A stretch of 64,000 nt of DNA, taken from assembly GCA_016719295.1 (NCBI GenBank), contig JADKAF010000001.1:4030001-4094000 (forward strand), given 5' to 3'. The notes under the pieces were generated by a model. It made no database searches. It had not been told where the DNA came from and was given only the letters and a program-made list of their open reading frames with translations. Position 1 is the stretch's first letter. Each line of letters starts with the position of its first letter. The DNA comes from Planctomycetota bacterium. Lineage in GTDB: Bacteria > Planctomycetota > UBA1135 > JADKAF01. The translations under genes were made by a program, and so were the position numbers. Below are positions 19,287-27,976 of this stretch, piece by piece.

Positions 19287-22145
19287 ATGACCCCGCCCAA
19301 CCCCACCCCCGAACAACTCGCCCGCCAGACCATCGACGCGCAACTGCGCGCCGCCGGCTGGGTCGTGCAGAGCCGCGACGAGGTGAATCTCGCCGCCGGG
19401 AGCGGCGTCGCGGTGCGCGAGTTCCCGCTGGCGAGCGGGCACGGGTTCGCGGACTACCTGCTCTTCGTGGACGGGCAGGCGGTCGGCGTGCTGGAGGCGA
19501 AGAAGCACGGGGAGCCGCTGCGGGCGCACGAGCGGCAGGCGACGCGCTATGCCGAGGGGCTGCCGTCGAGCTTGAAGGCGCCGGTGCGGCCGCTGCCGTT
19601 TCTCTACCTCGCGAACGGCGTGGAGACGCTGTTCGCGAACCTGCTCGATCCCGAGGCGCGCTCGCGGCGGGTGTTTGCGGTGCACCGGCCGGAGACGCTT
19701 GGGGAGTGGCTCCAGGCGAAGACTCTGCGGGCGTGGGTGCAGGAGACGGGGGCGTTCACCGAGGCGGACGACCTGCGGCCGTCCACGTTGCGCGCGCGTC
19801 TCCGCGCGCTGCCGGAGCTGCCGCGCGGGGAGCTCTACGAGAACCAGGTGCGCGCGATCACCGGGCTCGAGCGCTCGTTCCGCGAGAACCGGCCGCGCGC
19901 GCTGATCCAGATGGCGACGGGGTCGGGGAAGACGCGGACCGCCGTGGCGGCGATCTATCGCTTGATCAAGTTCGGCGGGGCGCGGCGGGTGCTCTTCCTC
20001 GTCGACCGGACGAACCTCGGGAAGCAGGCGGAGACGGATGGCTTCGGCGCCTATCGCACGCCGGACGATCACCGCAAGTTCACCGAGCTCTACAACGTGC
20101 AGCGACTTCAGTCGCAGACGATCCTCGAGAGCTCCAAGGTCGTGATCACCACGATCCAGCGGCTCTACTCGATGCTGCGCGGGGAGCCCGAGTTCGATGC
20201 GGAGGCGGAGGTTCACTCGCCGTTCGCGGAGGGAGGTGCTCCCCGCGAACCGCTCGGCGTGGTCTACAACCGCGCGATCCCGCCCGAGCACTTCGACGTG
20301 ATCTTCATCGACGAGTGCCATCGCTCGATCTACACGCTGTGGCGGCAGGTGCTCGAGTACTTCGATGCGTTCCTGGTCGGGCTCACGGCGACGCCGGCGG
20401 CGCACACCTACGGGTTCTTCCAGCAGAACCTCGTGATGGAGTACGGCTACGAGGAGTCGGTCGCCGATGGCGTGAACGTCGACTTCGAGGTCTACCGCAT
20501 CCGCACGCGGATCACCGAGGCAGGCTCGACGATCGAGGCGACCAGCGAGCCCGTCGTGGGCTATCGCGATCGCCGCACGCGCGCGCTGCGCTGGGCGGCG
20601 CCCGACGAGCCCGTGAGCTACGGCGGGAACGAGCTCGATCGCGCGGTGGTCGCGAAGGACCAGATCCGCACTGTGGTGCGCGCGTTCCGCGAGAAGCTCT
20701 TCACCGAGCTCTTCCCCGGCCGCCGCGAGGTGCCGAAGACGCTCGTCTTCTGCAAGAGCGATAACCACGCCGAGGATGTCGTGGAGGTGCTGCGCGAGGA
20801 GTTCGGCCGGGGGAACGAGTTCTGCCGGAAGATCACCTACAACATCCAGGGCGTCGACGCGCAGGACCTGATCCAGGAGTTCCGGAACTCCTTCCACCCG
20901 CGCATCGCCGTCACCGTCGACTTGGTCGCCACCGGCACCGACATCAAGCCGGTCGAAGTGCTGATCTTCCTGCGCATGGTGAAGAGCCGCGTCCTCTTCG
21001 AGCAGATGAAGGGCCGCGGCGTCCGGAAGATCGACCAGGACGAGCTGCGCGCGGTGACACCCGATGCCGTGGAGAAGTCGCACTTCGTGCTCGTCGACTG
21101 CGTGGGCGTCACCGAGCAGGAGGAGCTCGCCGACTCGCAGCCGCTGGAGCGGATGAAGAGCGTCCCGCTGCAGAGCTTGCTCGAGCAAGTCGCCTTCGGC
21201 AGCACGGAGGTACCTCTCGCCTCTTCGCTCGCGAGCCGGCTCACGCGGATCGAGCGCCGCTGCAGCGAAGCGCAGCGCGAGCGCCTGCTCGAAGCCTCGG
21301 GCGGGGTTCCGCTGACCTCGATCAGCGGCGCGATCGTGCGCGCGCTCGATCCCGAAACGCAGCTCGCCGCGGCACGCGCGAGCGGTGTCGTTCCCGCGGA
21401 GACGGAGTCCAGCGAAGCCGAGCTCGACGCCGCGCTCGAGTCCGCGCGCGAGCAGCTCCTCCGCACGGCGCTCCAACCGATCGCCGCCCGCCCCACCTTC
21501 CGCCAGACACTGCTCGACATCCGCCGCGAGCACGAGCAGATCGTCGATGAGCTGAGCCGCGACGAGGTCCTCGAAGCCGGCTTCTCCCCTGCCGCGAGGC
21601 TGAAGGCGCAGCTCCTCGTGCAGAGCTTCGAGGAGTTCCTGCGCGAGAAGAAGGACGAGGTCGCGGCCCTGCAGGTCTTCTACGGCATCCCGCACGCGCG
21701 GCGCCTGCGCTTCGCCGACGTGAAGGCGCTCGCCGCTGCGATCGCCGCCCCGCCGCTCTCCTGCACGCCCGAACGCCTCTGGCACGCCTACGAGCTGTTG
21801 GAGGAGAAGCGCGTCCGTGGCGCCTCCGGCCAGCGCCTGCTCACCGACCTCGTTTCCTTGATCCGCTTCGCGCTGAAGCGCGAGCCGGAGCTCGTCCCCT
21901 TCCAAGACCTCGTGCACGCGCGCTTCAATACTTGGCTCCGCGGCCAAGGCGGTCGCTTCACGCCCGAGCAAGTGCGCTGGCTGGAGATGATCCGCGAGCA
22001 GATCGCGACCAGCGTCGAGATCGGGATCGAGGACTTCGACGAGGTGCCCTTCGCGCAGGAGGGCGGGCTCGGGCGGGCGCAGCAGGTGTTCGGCGGGCGG
22101 CTCGGGGAAGTGTTGCTCGAGGTGAGTGAGGTGTTGGCGGCGTGA
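19287..22145 (+). CDS. hsdR: Type I restriction enzyme, R (endonuclease/translocase) subunit
   Basis: 952 residues. The N-terminal nuclease domain shows the PD-(D/E)xK pattern (GFADYLLFV followed by GVLEAKK, about residues 54-73). Superfamily 2 motor motifs follow: Walker A ATGSGKT at 210-216, DECH at 342-345, LTATP about 370, and a helicase C domain ending in EQMKGRGVRKI near 570-580. It cuts DNA after ATP-driven translocation when the site is unmethylated, in complex with HsdM and HsdS. Its stop overlaps the GTG start of hsdS (GTGA). Length is normal for the family and all motor motifs are intact. Confidence 0.95.
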   Translation: MTPPNPTPEQLARQTIDAQLRAAGWVVQSRDEVNLAAGSGVAVREFPLASGHGFADYLLFVDGQAVGVLEAKKHGEPLRAHERQATRYAEGLPSSLKAPVRPLPFLYLANGVETLFANLLDPEARSRRVFAVHRPETLGEWLQAKTLRAWVQETGAFTEADDLRPSTLRARLRALPELPRGELYENQVRAITGLERSFRENRPRALIQMATGSGKTRTAVAAIYRLIKFGGARRVLFLVDRTNLGKQAETDGFGAYRTPDDHRKFTELYNVQRLQSQTILESSKVVITTIQRLYSMLRGEPEFDAEAEVHSPFAEGGAPREPLGVVYNRAIPPEHFDVIFIDECHRSIYTLWRQVLEYFDAFLVGLTATPAAHTYGFFQQNLVMEYGYEESVADGVNVDFEVYRIRTRITEAGSTIEATSEPVVGYRDRRTRALRWAAPDEPVSYGGNELDRAVVAKDQIRTVVRAFREKLFTELFPGRREVPKTLVFCKSDNHAEDVVEVLREEFGRGNEFCRKITYNIQGVDAQDLIQEFRNSFHPRIAVTVDLVATGTDIKPVEVLIFLRMVKSRVLFEQMKGRGVRKIDQDELRAVTPDAVEKSHFVLVDCVGVTEQEELADSQPLERMKSVPLQSLLEQVAFGSTEVPLASSLASRLTRIERRCSEAQRERLLEASGGVPLTSISGAIVRALDPETQLAAARASGVVPAETESSEAELDAALESAREQLLRTALQPIAARPTFRQTLLDIRREHEQIVDELSRDEVLEAGFSPAARLKAQLLVQSFEEFLREKKDEVAALQVFYGIPHARRLRFADVKALAAAIAAPPLSCTPERLWHAYELLEEKRVRGASGQRLLTDLVSLIRFALKREPELVPFQDLVHARFNTWLRGQGGRFTPEQVRWLEMIREQIATSVEIGIEDFDEVPFAQEGGLGRAQQVFGGRLGEVLLEVSEVLAA

Positions 22146-23620
22146 GCTTCACCGATCCCATCGATGATGTCGTTGCAAGTGACAGGACCGGCTTGCTCGG
22201 AATCGCGCCTTGGTGGACCAGAGTGCGCCTCCGCGAAGTATGCACGGTCCTGAACGGCTTTCCCTTCTCCTCGAAGCTCTTCACATCGGAAGGAGGCATG
22301 CCTCTCCTGCGGATCCGGGACATTCTTCGCGGATCAACGGAGACGTACTACTCAGGCGACTACGACCCTGCATATGTCGTCCGCCACGGAGAACTCGTCG
22401 TAGGCATGGACGGGGATTTCAACTGCGCCCTATGGATCGGCCCCGACGCACTCCTAAACCAGCGCGTTTGCAAACTCACCGTCGACTCGAATCGCTACTC
22501 GCTGCGTTTTCTCGCTCATGTCCTTGGTGGTTACCTGCAGGCCATCAATGCGAGAACACCTTCGGTCACGGTGAAGCACCTCTCCTCTCGAACAGTGCAG
22601 GACATTCCTCTGCCACTGCCAGCGCGACAAGAACAGGACATCATCGCTTCCGCCATCGACTCCCACTTCTCCCGCCTCGACGCCGCCACGACGACGCTGG
22701 AACGCGTGCAGCGCAACCTCGAACGCTACCGCGCCTCCGTTCTCAAGGCCGCGGTCGAAGGCCGCCTCGTGCCGACCGAGGCCGAGCTCGCGCGAAAGGA
22801 AGGGCGGAGCTACGAGCCGGCTTCCGTGCTCCTCCAGCGCATCCTGACCGAACGCCGCCGTCGCTGGGAGGATGCGGAGCTCGCGAAGTTCCGCGCGAAG
22901 GGCAAGGTGCCGGCGGATGGGAAGTGGAAGGCGAAGTATCCGGAGCCGGTGGCGCCGGAGGTGGAGGGGTTGGCGGAGTTGCCGGAGGGGTGGTGTTGGG
23001 CGAGTCTTGCCCAGTGCGGTGACGTCATCACTGGAACAACTCCCGCAACGAGCGACCCCAACAACTTCACCGACGGCCCTGGACTTCCCTTCATCAAGCC
23101 AACCGACCTTGATGCTGGATTCCATGTTGCCGCAGCCAGGCAGTATCTCTCGAGCCAGGGAGAGAGATCCGCGAGAACCCTGCCCGCCGATTCGGTTCTC
23201 GTGACGTGCATCGGCGCCACCATCGGGAAAACGGGACTTGCACGAGTGCGCTGCGCCACGAATCAGCAGATCAACGCCATCATCCCGACCGAACCACTAA
23301 TGCGAACGCGCCTTCTCTATTGGTACATGATCGGCCCTTCCGGCCAAGAGTGGATCAAGGCCAACAGCTCGTCGACCACACTGCCAATCCTAAACAAGAG
23401 CCGCTTTGAACTTCTCCCGATACCGCTTCCTCCGCTTGCCGAGCAGATGCGAATCTCACTGCAAGCAGAGAGGCTCCTCAGCTCAAGCGAGAATCTGCAG
23501 CGCGAAGCCAGCCAGAGCGCAACTCGATTGCTTCGCCTGCGGCAGGCGATTCTCAAGCACGCCTTCGAAGGCCGCCTCGTTCCAACCGAGGCCGCGACAC
23601 CCGAACCATCGAACTCCTGA
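22142..23620 (+). CDS. hsdS: Type I restriction-modification specificity subunit
   Basis: 492 residues from GTG 22142, which overlaps the hsdR stop by four bases. It has the two-fold HsdS plan: target recognition domain 1 (about 25-190), a helical spacer (LDAATTTLERVQRNLERYR with AAVEGRLVPTE, about 195-280), TRD2 (about 285-430, with ADSVLVTCIGATIGKTG) and a second spacer ending HAFEGRLVPTEA. The repeated EGRLVPTEA at both spacer ends is typical. It sets the DNA sequence recognised by methylase and nuclease. The TRD-coding DNA looks less GC-rich than its flanks, consistent with recombination or transfer. Confidence 0.94.
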   Translation: MSFTDPIDDVVASDRTGLLGIAPWWTRVRLREVCTVLNGFPFSSKLFTSEGGMPLLRIRDILRGSTETYYSGDYDPAYVVRHGELVVGMDGDFNCALWIGPDALLNQRVCKLTVDSNRYSLRFLAHVLGGYLQAINARTPSVTVKHLSSRTVQDIPLPLPARQEQDIIASAIDSHFSRLDAATTTLERVQRNLERYRASVLKAAVEGRLVPTEAELARKEGRSYEPASVLLQRILTERRRRWEDAELAKFRAKGKVPADGKWKAKYPEPVAPEVEGLAELPEGWCWASLAQCGDVITGTTPATSDPNNFTDGPGLPFIKPTDLDAGFHVAAARQYLSSQGERSARTLPADSVLVTCIGATIGKTGLARVRCATNQQINAIIPTEPLMRTRLLYWYMIGPSGQEWIKANSSSTTLPILNKSRFELLPIPLPPLAEQMRISLQAERLLSSSENLQREASQSATRLLRLRQAILKHAFEGRLVPTEAATPEPSNS

Positions 23621-23650
23621 ACGACCGCGCCGCAGACTTCAGGCCTCTCA

Positions 23651-24241
23651 ATGAGCAACACCAGATTCGCCATCATCAGCGCGGTCCTCCTCCTGACCGC
23701 GACCAGCGCCGCCTGGATCTACAACCTCGCCCTGGAGCACCAGAAGCTGATTGGCGAAGAAGGGGGCGTATTCGGGGATCGATTTGGAGCGCTGACCGCG
23801 GCGGGAAGCATTCTCGGCGCACTCCTCTTCGCCTACGCACTGCTCCTTCAGATTCACGAAATGAAGATCATGACCGCAGAGTTTCGCGAATCCAAGGAGG
23901 CCGCGCAGATCACCGCGGCCGCACAAGAAGCGCAGGTCGAAGCGACTTCAGAGTCAACGAAAGTTGCGGCTGCCTCTGCGATCGTGAACGCCGCAGATGT
24001 GATCAAGAACGCGCTGAACACCAGCCTGGAAGCAACACTAGTCAAGATCCGCCAAGCAGAGAACAACGGCGATCAGAAGTTGCTCGCCGAGCTAGGCGAG
24101 TCAAAGAAAGAGCAGGAGGAGCGCCGCAATGAGCTTCCGCTCGTTCTCGGGATGGCGTACTCGATACTTAGAGCGGAAGTCGTAGCCTTCGAGCAACGAA
24201 GACGAGCCCCAGAGAGCAGGGGTGGCGACCCAGCCTCTTGA
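23651..24241 (+). CDS. Membrane protein with coiled coil, embedded in the restriction operon
   Basis: 196 residues: two N-terminal membrane helices (about 6-26 and 47-70, the second GALLFAYALLLQIHEMKI) followed by a long Ala/Glu-rich helical region (about 75-165, SKEAAQITAAAQEAQVEA) with heptad character and a basic tail. I do not recognise a family. It is 30 bp after hsdS, in the same direction, within the R-S-x-y-M cassette. It is not a standard type I component; it could be an accessory defence or regulatory protein, or cargo. Confidence 0.68.
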   Translation: MSNTRFAIISAVLLLTATSAAWIYNLALEHQKLIGEEGGVFGDRFGALTAAGSILGALLFAYALLLQIHEMKIMTAEFRESKEAAQITAAAQEAQVEATSESTKVAAASAIVNAADVIKNALNTSLEATLVKIRQAENNGDQKLLAELGESKKEQEERRNELPLVLGMAYSILRAEVVAFEQRRRAPESRGGDPAS

Positions 24242-24411
24242 TTCGCCCCGTGCCGCGAGCGTCCCTGATACGAATCCGCGTGTGATGGCGCGAGTCGCGG
24301 CTGTGACAGCAGGCGATCGTCGTTTCCGGCGATCCCAGTCCTGCACCTCGGTCCTGCACCCGAGCTATCCTGTCCACAAGCCTTTGCTCCTCCCTCTCTA
24401 CGAGCCCCGCC

Positions 24412-25137
24412 GTGACCCATTCGACTCCTCCCAGTCTCCGGATCGACCTCCGTCTGGTCGGCCCCGGAGTCGCAACGCGCGTAGGCGTGAGCGTGCTCTC
24501 GCCTCTCCTCGGCGGATTGCAGCAGGCTCTTCGCGCCGAGCTCGCCATGCAGCTCGGCAGCAGAGCCCCCGGCAGCGCGGACGGCGAAGAACTCTGCGCG
24601 CTTCATCTCGTGGGCTTCGACTCCGAACGCGGCGAGCTCCAGACGGAGCTGGTCGCCGGACCTGCCCTCGTCACGACCAACGACGCTCTCCTCTTCGCCG
24701 CTGCCGATGAGCTGCATGCGCGGCTCCACCGCGAAGGGATCGAGCTCGTTCCTCTGTCGGATGCCCTCGCGATCGATCCGGTGCAGCGAGGGCTCCGTGA
24801 GTTCGCGAGCGTATTCGGCCCTGACGTCGTGCGCGTCGAGCTGCGCATCCACCACGACGGCCTTCTGCGCATCCTCCGACTGGCGCGGTCCTCCGAAGAA
24901 CCTCTTCCTCGCCGGCGCCGCCCTAGCCGATCGGCGCATCCTCGCGTGATCGGGAGCTGCGCCGAGATCTGCGACCCGCGCTGCGGCAGCTTCTGGGAGA
25001 ACGCGAGCCTCGAGGAGCTCGCGCGGCGCCAAGGCGTCGGTCCGGTCACGGACCTGGCGACGCTGATGATCGAATGGCCCGAAGATGACGTCGACGCAGA
25101 CTTCTTGGAGCTCCTCCGCAGCTTCCGCCACTCATGA
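24412..25137 (+). CDS. Unknown protein translationally coupled to hsdM
   Basis: 241 residues if read from GTG 24412 (start uncertain; no ATG before residue 60). The first half is alpha/beta-like (LRIDLRLVGPGVATRVGVSV, LGGLQQALRAELA, ALHLVGFDSERGELQTELVAG). Around residue 165 is a basic stretch (EPLPRRRRPSRSAHPR) and the end is acidic (IEWPEDDVDADFLELLRSF). The stop overlaps the hsdM start (ATGA at 25134), so expression is tied to the methylase. No known domain is recognised; a control or antirestriction-type partner is possible but unproven. Confidence 0.6.
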   Translation: MTHSTPPSLRIDLRLVGPGVATRVGVSVLSPLLGGLQQALRAELAMQLGSRAPGSADGEELCALHLVGFDSERGELQTELVAGPALVTTNDALLFAAADELHARLHREGIELVPLSDALAIDPVQRGLREFASVFGPDVVRVELRIHHDGLLRILRLARSSEEPLPRRRRPSRSAHPRVIGSCAEICDPRCGSFWENASLEELARRQGVGPVTDLATLMIEWPEDDVDADFLELLRSFRHS

Positions 25138-26648
25138 GCGACACCACCAACCGCCTCGTCCAGAAGCTCTGGAGCTACTGCCAGGTTCTCCGCGACGACG
25201 GCCTGAGCTACCAGGATTACCTGGAGCAGCTCACCTTCCTGCTCTTCTTCAAGATGACCGACGAGCGCGAGAAGCTCACCGGCGAGAAGCAGGCCGTCCC
25301 GAAGGGCTGGCGCTGGAGCGACCTCGCCGCTCCGCAGATGGAGGGGAGCAAGCTCGAGCAGCACTACCGCGACACATTGCGCGTGCTCGGCGTCTCGGGC
25401 GGCATGCTCGGGCTGATCTTCCGGAAGGCGCAGAACAAGATCCAGGACCCCGCGAAGCTGCGCCAGCTCATCGTCGAGCTGATCGGCAAGGAGGAGTGGT
25501 TGAACCTCTCCGCCGACGTGAAGGGCGACGCCTACGAGGGCCTGCTCGAGCGGAACGCGCAGGACGTGAAGGGCGGCGCCGGGCAGTACTTCACGCCGCG
25601 GCCACTGATCGACGCGCTCGTCGAGTGCATGGCGCCGAAGCCCGGTGAGGTGATCGTCGACCCGGCGTGCGGGACGGGCGGCTTCCTGCTCGCGGCGCAC
25701 GCGTACCTCGCGAAGAGCTTCAAGCTCGACCGCGACCAGAAGAAGCATCTGCGCTACGAGGCGCTCCGCGGCGTCGAGCTGGTCGACGGGGTGAGCCGCC
25801 TCTGCGCGATGAACCTCCTGCTGCACGGCATCGGCCCGAGCGGCGACGAGCACGCTCCGCCCCTCGCGACCGAGGACGCGCTGCGGAACGAGCCCAGCTT
25901 CCACGCCGATCTCGTCCTCACCAATCCGCCCTTCGGCAAGAAGTCGAGCATCACCGTCGTGAACGACGAGGGCGAGACCGACAAGGAGTCTCTCTCCTAC
26001 AGCCGCCCCGACTTCTGGACCACGACCTCGAACAAGCAGCTGAACTTCGTGCAGCACGTGAAGTCGCTGCTGAAGGTCCACGGCCGCGCCGCCGTCGTCG
26101 TCCCCGACAACGTGCTCTTCGAGGGCGGCGCCGGCGAGATCGTGCGGAAGAAGCTCCTCCACGAGTGCGACGTGCACACGCTGCTGCGCCTGCCGACGGG
26201 CATCTTCTACGCGCAGGGGGTGAAGGCGAACGTCCTCTTCTTCGACCGGAAGCCCGGTGCGGCGAAGCCGTGGACGAAGACGCTGTGGGTCTACGACCTA
26301 CGCACCAACCTCCACTTCACGCTGAAGACGAAGCGCATGGCGCGGGTGGACCTCGACGAGTTCGTCACCTGCTACCACCCGTCGAACCGCGCGAAGCGCA
26401 AGGCCACGTGGAGCGCGTCGGACCCGACCGGCCGCTGGCGCCCCTACGCGCTCGAGGAGCTTCTCTCTCGCGACAAGCTGAGCCTCGATCTCTTCTGGCT
26501 CCGCGACGAGAGCTTGGAGGACTCGGCGAACCTGCCCGAGCCGCAGGTGCTCGCCGAGGAGATCGCGGACGATCTGCGCTCGGCGTTGGAGCAGATCGAG
26601 GGGGTGTTGGCGGATCTGCAGGGGCGCGCCCAAGATTCGGGCACTTGA
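25134..26648 (+). CDS. hsdM: Type I restriction-modification DNA methyltransferase subunit
   Basis: 504 residues. The N-terminal helical HsdM domain (about 5-125, DYLEQLTFLLFFKMTDE) is followed by the N6-adenine methylase core: AdoMet motif DPACGTGG at 176-183 and catalytic NPPF at 264-267. The TARGET-like KGGAGQYFTPRPLI segment (about 145) precedes motif I as usual. With HsdS it methylates adenines in the recognition site and protects host DNA. The gene is complete and follows the unknown gene with a 4-bp overlap; a gap of 39 bp leads to the interrupted gene downstream. Confidence 0.95.
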   Translation: MSDTTNRLVQKLWSYCQVLRDDGLSYQDYLEQLTFLLFFKMTDEREKLTGEKQAVPKGWRWSDLAAPQMEGSKLEQHYRDTLRVLGVSGGMLGLIFRKAQNKIQDPAKLRQLIVELIGKEEWLNLSADVKGDAYEGLLERNAQDVKGGAGQYFTPRPLIDALVECMAPKPGEVIVDPACGTGGFLLAAHAYLAKSFKLDRDQKKHLRYEALRGVELVDGVSRLCAMNLLLHGIGPSGDEHAPPLATEDALRNEPSFHADLVLTNPPFGKKSSITVVNDEGETDKESLSYSRPDFWTTTSNKQLNFVQHVKSLLKVHGRAAVVVPDNVLFEGGAGEIVRKKLLHECDVHTLLRLPTGIFYAQGVKANVLFFDRKPGAAKPWTKTLWVYDLRTNLHFTLKTKRMARVDLDEFVTCYHPSNRAKRKATWSASDPTGRWRPYALEELLSRDKLSLDLFWLRDESLEDSANLPEPQVLAEEIADDLRSALEQIEGVLADLQGRAQDSGT

Positions 26649-26687
26649 CCACGCAGGCACGAGATCGATAGGCATGAGGACACCGCG

Positions 26688-27800
26688 ATGACCGACAGCC
26701 GACGGCAGCCGAACCCCCGCTATCGCCAACCCAGCGACCTCAACCAACGCGACCGCGAGCACTACGAGGTGGCACGCGGTTTCGCCACGGACTTCACAGG
26801 AACAGAGTTCCGCGAGCGCTATGCGCGCCAGTATCCCGAACGCAACCGCGGATCGATCCTTCCCAGCGACTACTGCTTCAACTGAGAGAACAAGGGCAAC
26901 GCGTCGTATCCGCGCTTCCTGCTCTGGGACAACGACACCCGCTATCGCTTCATCGGCCTGAACGGCCATGGAGACGCGGCGACCTCCGGAGCTCGCGGGA
27001 ATCCCGTGCTCGCGCCAGAAGCGCCTTCGCCGAAGCCGACGCATCGTCCCGCACCGCCGTCGCCCTCGACCGGTCGCTCCCCGCTCTTCCAGCCACTTCG
27101 ATCTCGACCCTTCCGCCTGGATCGAAGCACCGCAACACATGCGCTACGCGCGTACAACTGCGACGCGAAGGTGCTCTCGCAAGAGCAGCACGCCTTCCAG
27201 GCATTGGCGAACGGCTTCCACCCGCAAGAGCTTCTCTCTCAGCTCCAGGCGCTCGACCGGGCCTACTCCACCCGTAGCGTCGGCGCTGACATCTCCTGCA
27301 TCGCCGAAGAGCTGCAGCGCCAGTGGGCGACCTGGAGCAACGGTCTGCAACGCTGCCGCTCGCTGACCGAGTCCGTCCCGGACGAGGATACGCTCTCGCA
27401 ACTCCTCGCTCCGTTCCTGGCCTCCGACACTCGGCGCACGCCTCGAAGCCTTGCTACCAAGGCACTGCATTTTGCGCGTCCTGCGACCTTCGCCGCGGTG
27501 GACACCTATGTCGCCAACACTTTGGGGCGCGAGCTACGCGCAGGATCCTGGGACGACACCGCCACCCTCGATCTCACGAGCATGACCCGCTGGTACCGAA
27601 GCTACCTTCAGGTGCTGCACGACATCGGAGCCGACAATGCCACGCTCATCGCCGAGCTCCTCGAGCTCGATGCCGCAACTGGGCCGCAGCCCTACTTCGA
27701 GCGCGTCCGAGGTTTACCGAAGCTGCTCGACAAGATCCTGTGGTGGGTCGGACGAGAGCATGAAAGCAGCCAGAGCATGCCGCTCTTCCTCGAGTGTTGA
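26688..27800 (+). pseudogene. Restriction-island gene interrupted by an in-frame TGA
   Basis: A 371-codon frame from ATG 26688 to the stop at 27800 contains one internal TGA at 26883-26885 (codon 66). Before it, the sequence ends GSILPSDYCFN; after it, ENKGNASYPRFLLWDNDTRY. I recall SIIPSDYCYNR-nKG as a conserved stretch in proteins linked to restriction loci, which predicts Arg at the stop (CGA to TGA). The C-terminal half (from about residue 107) is helical (LSQEQHAFQALANGFHPQEL) with no recognised domain. GTG 27006 could start a truncated protein. Likely a recently inactivated accessory gene or a sequencing error. Confidence 0.62.
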
Positions 27801-27976
27801 GCGCAGCCATACAACTCGCCCCTCAAGGCAGACGACGAGCCGCATCCCTACCGCGATCCGCCGCAGGGCTGCGACACATCCCGGCTCGCGTATTCAAGAA
27901 TCTCAGAGGATCGGAAACCAACGCATCGGAACGACTACTCAGCTCCAGCCCTCACCTGCTCCGGCCCGAGACGCTC

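Noticed and set aside
19146..21971. A 941-codon open frame antisense to hsdR
   Set aside because: It is a codon-bias shadow: GC-rich third positions suppress stops on the opposite strand. The predicted protein is Arg/Glu/Leu-rich with no domain, while hsdR has all its motifs.
27801..27976. Possible small gene between the interrupted gene and the beta-helix gene
   Set aside because: A short protein-like stretch (DDEPHPYRDPPQGCDTS) is visible but has no start codon with a ribosome site and no clear stop-to-start logic.
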